From contig NZ_AP022871.1 of the NCBI RefSeq assembly GCF_011764565.1, positions 9,548,320-9,612,319 of the forward strand: a stretch of 64,000 bases of DNA, in the 5' to 3' direction. This stretch comes from Phytohabitans suffuscus (GTDB taxonomy: Bacteria; Actinomycetota; Actinomycetes; Mycobacteriales; Micromonosporaceae). Position numbers and translations under genes: made by a program. The notes under the pieces are model-generated. The model saw only the letters and a program-made list of their open reading frames with translations, made no database searches and had not been told where the DNA came from. Below are positions 1 through 8,847 of the stretch, one piece after another (within the stretch, counting starts at the first letter, position 1; each line of letters begins with the position of its first letter).

Positions 1-2399
1 TGGTCTTCGCCAGCAGCGCGTTCATGGTGGTGTGGACCGGCTGGCCGCAGACCCGCGTGGCGGCCTTCATCCCGGCGGTCTTCTGGGCGGTCGAGCTGAT
101 CGTGCAGCACCGGCGCCTGCGCGACGCGGCGGTGCTGGCCCTCGCGCTGGCCGCCATGATCTTCGGTGGCTTCCCGGCGGTCACCGGCTACACGGTCGCC
201 ACCGCCGGCGTCTACCTGCTGGTCCGGCTGCTGGCCACGGACGGTGGGCGGTGGCGCCGGAGCGTGGGCGGGCTCGCCCTGGCCGCCGGCGGGGTGCTCG
301 GCGGGGTACTGCTGACCGCCGTGCAGCTCGTGCCGTGGGTGGCGTTCATGAGCACGGCGTTCGTGGAGGGCCGCGGCCAGACCTCCGACGCGCACCTGTC
401 CATGGCGAGCCTGGTGACCACGATCGCGCCGTGGGCCCTCGGCTCCACCAACCCGTACGGCAAGGTGTACTGGTACCTGCCGGTCAACCTCGTCGAGTCG
501 ATGTCGTACCTCGGCGCGGCCGCCCTGGTGCTCGTGGTGAGCGCGGTGGCGATGGCCCGGCGCGGGCGGGCGGCGCTGCCCCGGGCCACCTGGGTCTTCT
601 TCGTCGCCGCCACGTTCACCTGGCTCGTGCTCATCTACGGCGGCGGCTTCCCGCTCAAGGTGGCGCAGAGCCTGCCGTACCTGTTCTCCGACAACTTCGT
701 CGGCCGCGCCCGCTGCGTGCTCGGCTTCCTGCTGGCCGTGCTGGCCGCGGTCGGGCTGGAGTTGCTGCTGCGCCGCCGCGCCGAGGCGCGGGAGGCCGGC
801 GCGGCACCGGCGACCGCGGGGGCGGGCCGGCTCTGGGGCCGGGCCTGGGTGGCGCTGGTCTGGGGCGCCGTCGCGCTCGCCGGCGTACTCGCGCTGCGTG
901 ACGCCCGCCGCGCGGCGTTCCTGGCCGACCGCCCGACCGCCAGCTCGCTGCGGCGCGACTCGCTGACCCTCGAGCTCGGGATCGGCGCCGTGCTGCTGCT
1001 GCTCGCCCTGGCCTGCGCCGCCGCGCTGTGGTGGCAGGGCGGCCGGGCCGGCGGGCGGCTGCGGATCGTCGCGGCGGTGCTCCTGCCGGTCCTCGTCGCC
1101 GGGCAGGCGCTCTCGTTCGTGGTGCCGTACTGGCCGCGCGCGGACCGCGCCACGTTCTTCCCGACGACCGACGCGCACGAGTACCTGCGCACGCACCTGG
1201 GCCCGGACCGCTTCGCCGGCATGTACCAGGCGATGACCCGCAGCGTGGAGTCGGCCTTCGAGCTGCGGGCGGCGACCGGGCACGCGTTCGTCGACCGGCG
1301 GTACGGCGAGCTGATCCGCTCCCCCAGCGACCGGGCCAACTTCGCCTCCACCCACGTCGCGGTCGGCGGCGGCCTGACCGCCATCGGGAGCCCCGCGCTC
1401 GACCGCATGTCCGTGCGGTACGGCGTGTCCTCCCTGGCCGGCCCGGTGCCCGGCACCCCGCGGCCGGCGCCCACCACCACCGGCCTCACCACGCTGGCGC
1501 CCGGCGCGTCCGTGACCCGGCCGGTCCCCGGCGGCGGCCCGGTCCGGGCGGTCGTGCTGAACACCGTGGAGAGCCGCCAGTGGGCCCCGGGCGACCGGAT
1601 CGAGGCGGTCGTCACCGACGACGCCGGCCGCGAGGTGGCCCGCACCGACCGCCGGATCGGGCGCACCGCCGCCAACCAGCCGCTGTACGTCCCGGTCGCG
1701 GCGGAGGACGTCGCGGCGGGCGCGCGGCTGTCGGTCACGCTCACCGTCCGCGCCGGCGAGGGCCTCGCGGTCCAGGCGGCCGGCGGCGCCGCCGCGGTCG
1801 GGGCGGTCGGCACCGCCGACGACGGGCTCAAGCTGGCGTACGTCGGGACGGCCGCGATCTTCGAGCGGACCCGGGCGCTGTCGCGGGTACGGTGGGCCGG
1901 CACCCCGGTCGTGGAGCCGGACTCGGCCCGCCGGCTCGACCTCATCAACAGCGGCACCCTCACCGGAGACCAGGTGGTCCTGGAGCAGCCCGCGTCCGCC
2001 GGCGGCGGCACGGCCGACGTGCGGATCACCTCGGAGGGCACCGACTCGACCGAGGTCGAGGTCACCGCGCGCGGCTCCGGCTACCTGGTGGTGGCCGACC
2101 CGATCCAGTCCGGCTGGACCGCCACGATCGACGGTGCCCCGGCCACGCTGCTCAAGGCCGACCACGCGTTCGTCGCCGTGGCCGTACCGGACGGCACCCA
2201 CACGCTGCGGTTCCAGTACTCCAGCCCCGGCGGCGGGGCCGGCGGGTGGCTCAGCCTGGCGGCCGTCCTCGCGATCGCCGGCGTGTTCGTGGCCGGCGCC
2301 GTGCGGGACCGCCGCCGCCGCGGTGGCCGGCGGCCGTTAGTCTCGTCGGTGCCGGGTGCCCCGGGCGCCCCGGGCTCGACCGACCAGCCGGGGAGCTGA
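1..2399 (+). CDS. YfhO-like membrane glycosyltransferase, 5' end outside the window
   Basis: The frame is open from base 3, before the first ATG at 24, so the gene starts upstream. Compared with the 1002-aa paralogue at 14597-17605, about 187 N-terminal residues are missing. The visible part has many hydrophobic helices (shared block 'FMVVWTGWPQTRVAAFIP'), then a long extracytoplasmic beta-rich region ending near 'GYLVVADPIQSGW', one last membrane helix and a basic Pro/Gly tail. YfhO proteins are GT-C-like enzymes; in Firmicutes they glycosylate lipoteichoic acid using polyprenyl-phosphate sugars. The substrate here is unknown. The stop lies 9 bp before the LPG-synthase-TM-like gene, suggesting one operon. 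It is one of three paralogues in the window. Confidence 0.88.
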   Translation, partial: VFASSAFMVVWTGWPQTRVAAFIPAVFWAVELIVQHRRLRDAAVLALALAAMIFGGFPAVTGYTVATAGVYLLVRLLATDGGRWRRSVGGLALAAGGVLGGVLLTAVQLVPWVAFMSTAFVEGRGQTSDAHLSMASLVTTIAPWALGSTNPYGKVYWYLPVNLVESMSYLGAAALVLVVSAVAMARRGRAALPRATWVFFVAATFTWLVLIYGGGFPLKVAQSLPYLFSDNFVGRARCVLGFLLAVLAAVGLELLLRRRAEAREAGAAPATAGAGRLWGRAWVALVWGAVALAGVLALRDARRAAFLADRPTASSLRRDSLTLELGIGAVLLLLALACAAALWWQGGRAGGRLRIVAAVLLPVLVAGQALSFVVPYWPRADRATFFPTTDAHEYLRTHLGPDRFAGMYQAMTRSVESAFELRAATGHAFVDRRYGELIRSPSDRANFASTHVAVGGGLTAIGSPALDRMSVRYGVSSLAGPVPGTPRPAPTTTGLTTLAPGASVTRPVPGGGPVRAVVLNTVESRQWAPGDRIEAVVTDDAGREVARTDRRIGRTAANQPLYVPVAAEDVAAGARLSVTLTVRAGEGLAVQAAGGAAAVGAVGTADDGLKLAYVGTAAIFERTRALSRVRWAGTPVVEPDSARRLDLINSGTLTGDQVVLEQPASAGGGTADVRITSEGTDSTEVEVTARGSGYLVVADPIQSGWTATIDGAPATLLKADHAFVAVAVPDGTHTLRFQYSSPGGGAGGWLSLAAVLAIAGVFVAGAVRDRRRRGGRRPLVSSVPGAPGAPGSTDQPGS

Positions 2400-2408
2400 C
2401 CGACCACG

Positions 2409-3406
2409 ATGACTGTCCGCGACGAGACCACCCAGACCCCGGCCGCGCAGGCGGAGGCCACCGCGCAGGCGGCACCGCCGTCCCGGCGCGCCCGGGCCCG
2501 CGCGTGGATCCGCGCCGCTGTGCTGGTGGTGATGGTCGTCTCGGCGGTCGCGGTGCTCGCCGCCAACCGCGAGGCGGTCCTCGACGCGCTGACCGAGATC
2601 GAGCCCTGGTACGTCGCGGCCGCCCTGCCCGGCGCGGTCGCGGCGATGGTGGCCGCCCTGTTCGTGTGGCGCTCGCTCCTGGCCGACCTCGGCTCGCCGA
2701 TCGCGATCCGCGACGCCGCCCGCGTGTTCTACCTGAGCCAGCTCGGCAAGTACGTGCCGGGCACCGTGTGGTCGATGGTCGCCCAGGTCGAGCTGAGCCG
2801 CGACCTGCGCATCCCGCGCCGCACCAGCCTGGCCGTGGGCGTGCTGGCCATCGCCGTGTCGGTCACCGTGGGCCTCACCACCGGCTCGGCGATCCTGCTG
2901 ATCGCGGCGCCCGGCGTGGCCGAGCACTTCCGCCTCTTCCTGCTGGCGCTGCCGCTGCTGCTGACCGTGCTGCACCCGGCCGTGCTGACCCGGCTGCTCA
3001 ACCTGGTGTACCGCCTGCTGCGCCGCCAGCCGCTGCCCAAGCCCCCGAGCTGGACCGGCATGCTCAGCGCGGCCGGCGCCCAGCTGCTGGTGTGGGTGGC
3101 GCTGGGCCTGCACATCTGGCCGTTCCTGGTCGGCATCGGCGCCGACCCGGCCGAGGCCCTCCCGGTGGCGATCGGCGGCTACGCCCTCGCCTACAGCCTG
3201 GGCCAGCTGGCGGTCGGCCTCCCCGCCGGCGCCGGCGTGCGCGAGGCCGCGCTGGTCCTCGCCTTCGCCCCCTACTGCCCGGCGGCGCGGCGGCGGCCCT
3301 GGTGGTCGCCCTGATCTCCCGCGTCACCCTGATCGTCGTCGACATCCTCATGGCCGCCCTCCAGCGCCTGATCGCCCGCCGCCGCCCGGTAACGCCGATC
3401 CCCTAG
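2409..3406 (+). CDS. LPG-synthase-TM (UPF0104)-like membrane protein, frame broken near the 3' end
   Basis: Polytopic membrane protein of the lysylphosphatidylglycerol-synthase TM family (AglD/YbhN type), which often sits among envelope glycosyltransferase genes and is suspected of lipid flipping or lipid-linked transfer. Conserved blocks are 'RVFYLSQLGKYVPGTVWSMV' and 'PAGAGVREAAL', closely matching the paralogue at 11573-12538. As written, the ATG frame stops at 3314. The missing C-terminus ('ALVVALISRVTLIVVDILMA') continues in another frame to the TAG at 3404-3406. Adding one C to the C5 run at 3268-3272 joins the two into 332 aa, close to the paralogue's 321 aa. The TAG lies inside the target duplication of the adjacent IS element. 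Confidence 0.85.
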
Positions 3407-4925
3407 GGCCAATGCCAGGTAGTTAGGGTTCTGGGGCGGTTGTCAAGGTTGGTCCGGCGAGGATGTTGATGTTGAGGGTGGTTTTGTAGGTTCGTCGGTC
3501 GATGTTGGGGCCGCGGGCGTTGTATTTGGAGATGGCGCGTTTGACGGTGCGGGCGTTGATGCGTGGTCGCCGGTCGGGTAGGAGGTTGTCCAGGACCAGT
3601 CGCCCGATTCGGCCGGCTAGGTCGATGATGGTGTCGGCGATGATGCCGTTGGCTTGGATGAGTTGGTCGCGGGCGGCGTGTAGTGCGGTGGTGAAGCTGG
3701 CCCGGTCCGGGTCGATGCCTGGGACGGTGTTCGTGGCGTCGGTCATGGCGGTGCGCAGGATCTGGTAGGTGACCAGTAGGGCGTAGATTTCTTGGGTGAT
3801 GCCGGTTGGGGTGCGGGCGCGTAGGACCCGGCTGCCGAGGATCGAGGATTTCAGCTCGAGGTAGGCGGTCTCGATTTCCCAGCGTTCGTGGTAGAGCCGG
3901 ATCAGTGCGGCGGCGGGGTGGCGGCGTTCGTCGAGGAGTGTGGTGATCAGCCGGTAGACGCCGGTGTGGGTGCCGGTGGTGGTCGTGATGGTGATCTCGG
4001 CGTCGATGACACGCACGGGTTTGCCGCCGAAGGCCGATCGGTAGGAGCCGTCGCGGTGACGGCGCAGGATCGGTAGTTTCGGTCCGGTCTTGCCGGTTCT
4101 GGCTCGCACGATCAGGTCTGCGCCGGTGTCGGCGATCGCGGCGAGTAGGTGCCCGGCTGCGTAGTAGCGGTCGGCCAGGATCAGCATGCCGGTATGCATG
4201 CTGGGCGGCAGACGTTGGGCGTAGGCGATCTCTCCGATGGTGGCGGGGCCGAACACGGCGTCGATGATTGTTCGGGTTCCGCGGGTCAGCAGGGTCGACA
4301 CCCGCGTCGTCGGGTAGCTACCACCGCCGCAGCGGCCGCCGCGCTGTTTGGTGAATACGGTCAGATTCGCGGGGCTGTCCGCCACGCTCATGATCGTGGC
4401 GTCGATCGCGCAGACGAGCAGTCCTTTCCAGCGCACCGGCCCAGCCGTGGCGGCGGGGCCGCGGAGCAGGTCGAACAACGCCCGCAAGGGTGCCGGGCCG
4501 AGCCGGTGTCGGGCCTTGGTCAACGCCGCCTCGGTCGGGTCCGGCACCGGCAGGCCGTCCAGCCCGGCGACTAGGCGAAGCCAGACCTGCCGGTAGCCGA
4601 GCTCGGCGAACAGAGACCCGGCCAGCAGCAGATACACCACCACTCGAGCCGGAAGATCACGGATACGGCGTTGGGCGGTACGGGTCTCGGCCAGGACGGC
4701 ATCGACCATCTCGAAGGGCACCTGCTGGGTCAACTCGCCCAGATGCCCCGGCGCGAATCGACCCGCAGCCACGGTGATTGTGCGGGTGATGGCAGAGTGT
4801 TCCAACGGCGGGGCTCCCGGTCCAGAGGCTGTCTTCGAGTGACAAACCTCTATACCGAGACCCCGCCGCCTACGTCCTCACGCCACGCTTGACAACCAGC
4901 CAAAATCCTTAACTACCCGGCATTG
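3407..4925 (-). mobile_element. IS4-family insertion sequence, complete, with TIRs and TSD
   Basis: About 1.52 kb element encoding one transposase on the minus strand. Imperfect terminal inverted repeats: bases 3410-3430 match the reverse complement of 4905-4925 at 18 of 21 positions (core 'caatgcc.ggtagtta.gg'). The 7-bp direct repeat 'cccctag' at 3400-3406 and 4926-4932 is read as the target duplication. IS4 elements often make longer duplications, so the exact ends may be off by 1-3 bp. The left copy holds the stop codon of the LPG-synthase-TM-like gene, so insertion did not shorten that protein. The intact transposase and preserved duplication suggest a recent insertion. Confidence 0.85.
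3423..4805 (-). CDS. IS4-family DDE transposase
   Basis: 460-aa transposase with the IS4 N-terminal domain (about residues 10-110) and a DDE/RNase H-like catalytic domain. The first acidic residue is in 'CAIDATIMSVADS', the second in 'LILADRYYAAG'. The family signature Y-(2)-R-(3)-E-(6)-K reads 'YHERWEIETAYLELK'. The length is normal and no frame damage is visible, so the protein should be active. It fills nearly all of the element. It points toward the upstream YfhO/LPG genes and is convergent with them. G+C at third positions is slightly lower than in neighbouring genes, as expected of mobile DNA. Confidence 0.93.
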   Translation of the reverse strand: MEHSAITRTITVAAGRFAPGHLGELTQQVPFEMVDAVLAETRTAQRRIRDLPARVVVYLLLAGSLFAELGYRQVWLRLVAGLDGLPVPDPTEAALTKARHRLGPAPLRALFDLLRGPAATAGPVRWKGLLVCAIDATIMSVADSPANLTVFTKQRGGRCGGGSYPTTRVSTLLTRGTRTIIDAVFGPATIGEIAYAQRLPPSMHTGMLILADRYYAAGHLLAAIADTGADLIVRARTGKTGPKLPILRRHRDGSYRSAFGGKPVRVIDAEITITTTTGTHTGVYRLITTLLDERRHPAAALIRLYHERWEIETAYLELKSSILGSRVLRARTPTGITQEIYALLVTYQILRTAMTDATNTVPGIDPDRASFTTALHAARDQLIQANGIIADTIIDLAGRIGRLVLDNLLPDRRPRINARTVKRAISKYNARGPNIDRRTYKTTLNINILAGPTLTTAPEP

Positions 4926-4961
4926 CCCCTAGTCCCCTTAGCCCGCCACGACAGGGCCGCT

Positions 4962-5062
4962 GCGCCCCGGTCCGCACCACCTGCGGACCGCACGCTCCCG
5001 CGGGCACCGCTGCGGCCGGCGACTCGCTGGCGCTCGCCGACTTCCCCGCCCTCCGCTGCCGG
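4962..5062 (+). repeat. 100-bp dispersed non-coding module, copy A
   Basis: About 100 bp that recurs as the reverse complement at 44602-44700. Shared blocks include 'gctcccgcgggcaccgc' and 'cgctcgccgacttcccc'. Differences are scattered substitutions and one-base indels. It lies just right of the IS4 element, in non-coding sequence at both loci. Confidence 0.7.
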
Positions 5063-5515
5063 ACCCGCGCGACAAGCCCCGTCGCGGCGGCCTTCGCTCC
5101 GGCTCGGGGATGCCGGACCAGGTGCTCGCTCGGTGTGGGTGGAAGGAGCTTTCGCGGTCTGGGGGTTGAGCAGCTGGCGAGGCGTCCGCGGTGGGTGCCA
5201 GTCGCGGCCGGGGGTCGGCGCCGTCGCCACTGAAATCACCCGGTTTGTCTTCCTCGCGCGGCGGATCGTGGCCGCGCCGTTGCCCTGGCTGAAGGCGGCT
5301 CGCAGCCTGCCCTGCGACGGACGGCAGATCGGGCATAGCGTGGCCGGTGCCAGCTCGGGGAGCGCCCCGGGCGGCTCTCCCTACGAAGGCCCCGAGTTGA
5401 GCTTGGGGGAGGGTACGAGTTGAGCTGGGGAGGGTGCGAGCCTGTCCGCAGTGGCCTCCGCACTTTGTGCTGATTTGTCCGTTCGATGTGGAGAGCCTGG
5501 GATCGGGCTTCAGCG

Positions 5516-5542
5516 GATCGTGGTACGGATCCGTCCCTGGGA
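5516..5542 (+). repeat. left half of a split 50-nt palindrome (family R1)
   Basis: Starts with the R1 arm 'ggatcgtggta' and the R1 internal block 'cggatccg.ccctggg', but has no adjacent right arm. That arm ('taccacgatct') appears 587 bp later, directly after the 5543-6128 element. The element therefore appears to have inserted in the palindrome's loop. Confidence 0.75.
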
Positions 5543-5691
5543 GACTCTGCTGGCTAATTGAGGCAGGCCCATGACCTGCCGAAACGTCCGTCTGGTGGCC
5601 GTTTACCCGCTGATTCCGAGTAAAACGGAGACCGCACCGACCGCCCCCTTTTTTTTTCCGTGGTCGAGGCTCTGGGATCGGCACGAGGCGC

Positions 5692-5741
5692 GGATCGTGG
5701 CACCTGGCTGTTGTCGCAGGTGCGGCTGTGTACCACGATCT
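5692..5741 (+). repeat. R1-type palindrome, variant loop
   Basis: Arms 'ggatcgtgg(c/t)a' and 'taccacgatct' around an inner stem 'cacctg/caggtg', which differs from the G/C-rich inner stem of other R1 copies. It is internal to the 586-bp element and is matched at 57183-57232 in the second copy. Confidence 0.75.
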
Positions 5742-5858
5742 GCCCGGACTCAGCCGTCGTCGATGTCGATCAAGGGCCCCGTGGACTCCGATCCCGGAAC
5801 GGGTCCGGCCCGGCGTCGCCGGTCACGTCAGATCCACAACCGACAGCACGATCCCAGC

Positions 5859-5908
5859 AGATCGTGGTACGAAACAGCCCCCAGAGGGGCGGATCCATAC
5901 CACGATCC
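5859..5908 (-). repeat. R1 palindrome, reverse orientation
   Basis: Fifty-nt palindrome. Read on the minus strand it gives 'ggatcgtggta', 'ggatccgcccc', 'gggggctgtttc' and 'taccacgatct': an 11-bp outer stem, then an inner cccc/gggg stem. It is internal to the 586-bp element and matched at 57351-57400. Confidence 0.8.
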
Positions 5909-6128
5909 ACTAAAACCCCGTCCGCATGGACCACGAGCCCAGGTCTCGAACCCCGCGCCCAGCGGACAGACCGTCAGAAAGCAACCAGCCGCACAGGCCA
6001 TCGTGGACAGATCCTGAGGGATCCCTGGAGAGACACAGCGGCGACCCAGCGGCCAGAGACGCGCCATCAGTGATACTCTCGGCCACGTTTCCGCAGGTCA
6101 TAGCAATCCTCGAACTCGCCAGCAGAGT

Positions 6129-6156
6129 CCTCTGAGGGCAGTTTCATACCACGATC
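6129..6156 (+). repeat. right half of the split R1 palindrome
   Basis: Contains 'gagggcagtttcatacca' and ends in 'cacgatct', the right side of an R1 palindrome whose left side is at 5516-5542. Confidence 0.72.
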
Positions 6157-6367
6157 TGTGGCCGGGAGCCGCAGCGACGCCGCATTCGCCCGGTTTGCTC
6201 TCCTCGCCCAGCGTGACCTCGGCGATCCAATGGGGACAAATCGGAAACTCCGGCCCCGGACGGCCTGGAACTTTCGGGGTCGAGGTCTGAGCGGATCGCG
6301 CGCCCCGGTCGCGGCGGGGACGCCGACAGTTACGAGACATTCCGATGGCGAGGGTCCGGCGTGGTGT

Positions 6368-6428
6368 GATCGTTTGCCCGGATTCCGCATTCTACCTGCC
6401 GTGTCACGCGGAATCCGGGCGAACGATC
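6368..6428. repeat. long hairpin, 21-bp arms
   Basis: Arms 6368-6388 and 6408-6428 are inverted with one mismatch (core 'gcccggattccgc'); the loop is 19 nt. No T tract follows, so it is not a classical intrinsic terminator. Confidence 0.8.
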
Positions 6429-8105
6429 AACAAATCCTGATCCCGGACCGGCGCGGCTGGGCCGCCGGGATGTGGACCGCGGAGGATGAGACCGCGCGGG
6501 AACGCACCCAACGGTCCAGACCAACGACAGACAGCGCGGGCAGCTCAACCCTCAGGTCCGGGGCTGATCGCCACCTGAGCTACCAATACGGACAGACAGT
6601 GTCACCCCACCCCGAAAGATCTCTAGTCGAGATCGGTCCGTGTGAGGGTGCTGCCGCGCCGCTTCCACTCCTCGGCGCGCGAGACGCGCCTGCGGTGCGG
6701 GTCGGCTTGCCACCGGACGACGTGCTCGCTGTGGCTGCCGTTTATGGACCGGGGTGTTGATCCAGGCACGGATGTCGCTGCCGCGCTGATTGCTGTGCCC
6801 TACATGGCGTGGCGGCAGGTCCCGGAATTCTCCGACAACCGGCGACGCACGCGGGGGGCGCCCCACGCGACAGTGGTCATTTAAATTGCGCTCCGCGGCC
6901 ATCGGAAATAAATGGCATGATCGATGTCTGGTGCGGGATGGAAAATGGTGGCGGGCTACGAGAGAATAGATGCTGTGCGGCAGTTGGAGCTGTTTACCAG
7001 GACCGAGACATGTGCCATGCGCGACCGCACCAGACGCCGAAACTTCTCGCCCGCGCATGACGAGTTCCGCGACGCTCACGAACGCCATCGGGCCTGGGGG
7101 CTGGTGCAGCGCCACGCGCGTAAACTGCGCCGCATCCGTTACCAGATCTCCGACTGTCGGACGCCGGGCCCGCCCACCTCGCCGCGCGGAGATGCAACCG
7201 CCGACCGTGACACACCACCGCCACCACCGGTGGGAGCGGACAGCCCGACCAGCCAGGACACGACCCGGATCACCCGACCACCCACCCAGGACGGTGGGCC
7301 GATCCCCGAAACATCCACAACACAGGCACCCGGGAGCGCCCACGCGCCAGCGACCCCGGAACCGGCGCCCCGCTCCCGCCACCGACAAGGTCCGCACGCC
7401 GCACCCCCACACCAGAAAGCCCGAACCGCAGCAGACCTCACCAACAAATACCTGATCACCACCGACATAAAGAAACACAAGGGACCTGCGCCACCCGGCG
7501 AAAAACGAAGACGTCACCGAGTCAGTTCACCGGGCGATTTGCGATTCCGGAAACCGCAGACTCTGACTCTTGGCCCACCACCCGACTCGACTAACTGCAT
7601 TTTCTGGATGCCGCAAGACCATATCGGTGACGCCAAATCGCGCGTCCGTCGATCACGGCACCGTGACAGGCCCCGCCACGCCACGCCCGAAGGTGGCGAC
7701 GCGTGCCGCCTCCGACACTCCGACACCAAGTCCCGACCACAGCGGGCTCACGCCAGCCCGCACCCATCCGAAACCGACAAGACACACCGAAGACAGCGCG
7801 CCTTCCCGGCCAGACAATCGCCAACAAGCACGCGAAGAGCGCCGACCGGCGCGACCGTCATCCAGACCCCGAAGATCTCTGGGCGCGGTCCCCGATCTGT
7901 CGCAGCCGCTGGCGCGAGGCAGCAAACCCCGGGTCTTGCTGCCTCGTCGGCAGCCGGAGGCCGCAAACTCAAGGGTTGTTCGGATCTTGACCGGTCCACG
8001 GTCCGGTCGATCTGCGTGCGCCCCGGGCCTGCCCCGGAGAGGCTACGGTCCACAGGGGAGCGCGACGGCGGCTGCCCGGGCAGCCGGGCGGACGTCGGCG
8101 GCTCG

Positions 8106-8354
8106 GGACTGGACGGGGCGGACTGGACGGGGCGGACTGGACGGGGCGGACTGGACGGGGCGGACTGGACGGGGCGGACTGGACGGGGCGGACTGGACGG
8201 GGCGGACTGGACGGGGCGGACTGGACGGGGCGGACTGGACGGGGGGCGGCCGGGACGGGGGCGGCCGGGACGGGGGGCGGCCGGGACGGGGGGCGGCCGG
8301 GACGGGGGGCGGCCGGGACGGGGGGCGGCCGGGACGGGGGGCGGCCGGGACGGG
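8106..8354 (+). repeat. two abutting minisatellites (14-bp and 16-bp units)
   Basis: Ten head-to-tail copies of 'ggactggacggggc' (14 bp, 8106-8245), then about seven copies of 'gcggccgggacggggg' (16 bp, to 8354). The units are related ('gggacgggg') and nearly identical within each block, implying recent slippage expansion. Extreme G-richness on this strand could form G-quadruplexes. There are no unique spacers, so it is not CRISPR. Confidence 0.92.
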
Positions 8355-8510
8355 ATGTGGGTCGCGGAGCGACGGCCCGGACCCCATGCCACTCACGTTA
8401 AGTCGATCATGGAGTCGGGCCCGTACCAGGCCACCCCAGGTGAGCAGGGAAGCCTCGGCGCACGCGGGCGTTCGGGGCGCTCCGCGTCGGCGCGGAGAGG
8501 GCGCGGTCCA

Positions 8511-8553
8511 CAGCCTTGATCAAACCGGGCTGAGTGGCGCTGGGTCCGGACCG
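8511..8553 (+). repeat. dispersed module R4, copy A
   Basis: Begins 'cagccttgatcaaac', followed by 'ggctgagtggcgctgggtcc'. It recurs at 58686-58728 with a handful of substitutions. Both copies are in the deserts. Confidence 0.65.
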
Positions 8554-8609
8554 CGTCACACAACCCCACGCCCTTTGGGGCGCGGTGGGTGACGGTTGAT
8601 TCTGCTGTT

Positions 8610-8667
8610 GATCAGGGACTTTACGGCAGGACACACCGGTCGACACACGCCCACCAAGTCCCTGATC
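8610..8667 (-). repeat. R2 palindrome, copy A
   Basis: Perfect 12-bp arms 'gatcagggactt' and 'aagtccctgatc' with a 34-nt loop. Read on the minus strand, the loop also matches that of the copy at 56760-56815, so this is a repeated element and not a chance hairpin. Confidence 0.78.
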
Positions 8668-8729
8668 ACCCCCGGCCGGGATCCCCTGGGCCGGCCCGCC
8701 CGGGGCGGGCGGAGGGCTGGGGGTGTGTG

Positions 8730-8790
8730 GCGCGGAGGGTGAGGCTGCGGGAGCGACGGTCTGGGCCAGCGCGGACGTCGCGGTAGCTCG
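8730..8790 (+). repeat. dispersed module R3, copy A
   Basis: About 60 bp beginning 'gcgcggagggtgaggc' and ending 'gtcgcggtagctcg'. It recurs at 50722-50781 (same strand), 56682-56740 (opposite strand) and partly at 58717-58755. Confidence 0.7.
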
Positions 8791-8847
8791 AGGTCATTTG
8801 TCAGGCACTGGCGCTGGCGTGGCGCGATCCGGGCTCCGGGGCGGAGG

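Larger units (their letters stand above)
5543..6128. mobile_element. 586-bp MITE-like non-autonomous element, copy 1
   Basis: Ends are inverted: left 'actctgctggc' and right 'gccagcagagt'; further in, left 'tgacctgc.gaaacgt' is matched by the reverse complement of 'acgtttccgcaggtca'. The second copy at 57051-57622 aligns along most of the length. Flanks 'cctggga' (5536-5542) and 'cctctga' (6129-6135) match at 5 of 7 bases, consistent with an old 7-bp duplication. There is no coding capacity. Inside are a T9 run near 5650 and two R1 palindromes. A transposase in trans or an RNA role are both possible. Confidence 0.72.
4933..8800. other. gene desert rich in non-coding repeats
   Basis: About 3.9 kb without a convincing gene. 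Open frames here are random: no ribosome sites or recognisable domains, and their peptides reflect repeats. The stretch holds a 100-bp dispersed module (4962-5062), a 586-bp inverted-ended element inside a split 50-nt palindrome (5516-6156), a long hairpin (6368-6428), an AT-richer patch (about 6885-6975), a minisatellite (8106-8354) and three short modules that recur near 56.7 and 58.7 kb. Bases 6430-8100 show nothing further I can identify, apart from a faint transposase-like peptide near 6750 that I rejected. Confidence 0.7.

Noticed and set aside
6730-6800. Possible remnant of an IS630-type transposase on the minus strand ('GSDIRAWINT')
   Set aside because: Only about ten residues resemble the family and no flanking motif follows in any frame.
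8106-8354. CRISPR-like array
   Set aside because: Units abut directly with no unique spacers, units are only 14-16 bp, and there are no cas genes nearby.
6924-8519. 531-codon open frame in the first desert, including a basic peptide from ATG 7017 ('MRDRTRRRNFSPAHDEF')
   Set aside because: No ribosome site; much of it is the minisatellite or Pro/Arg-rich low complexity. The first 45 residues look slightly protein-like but cannot be supported alone.
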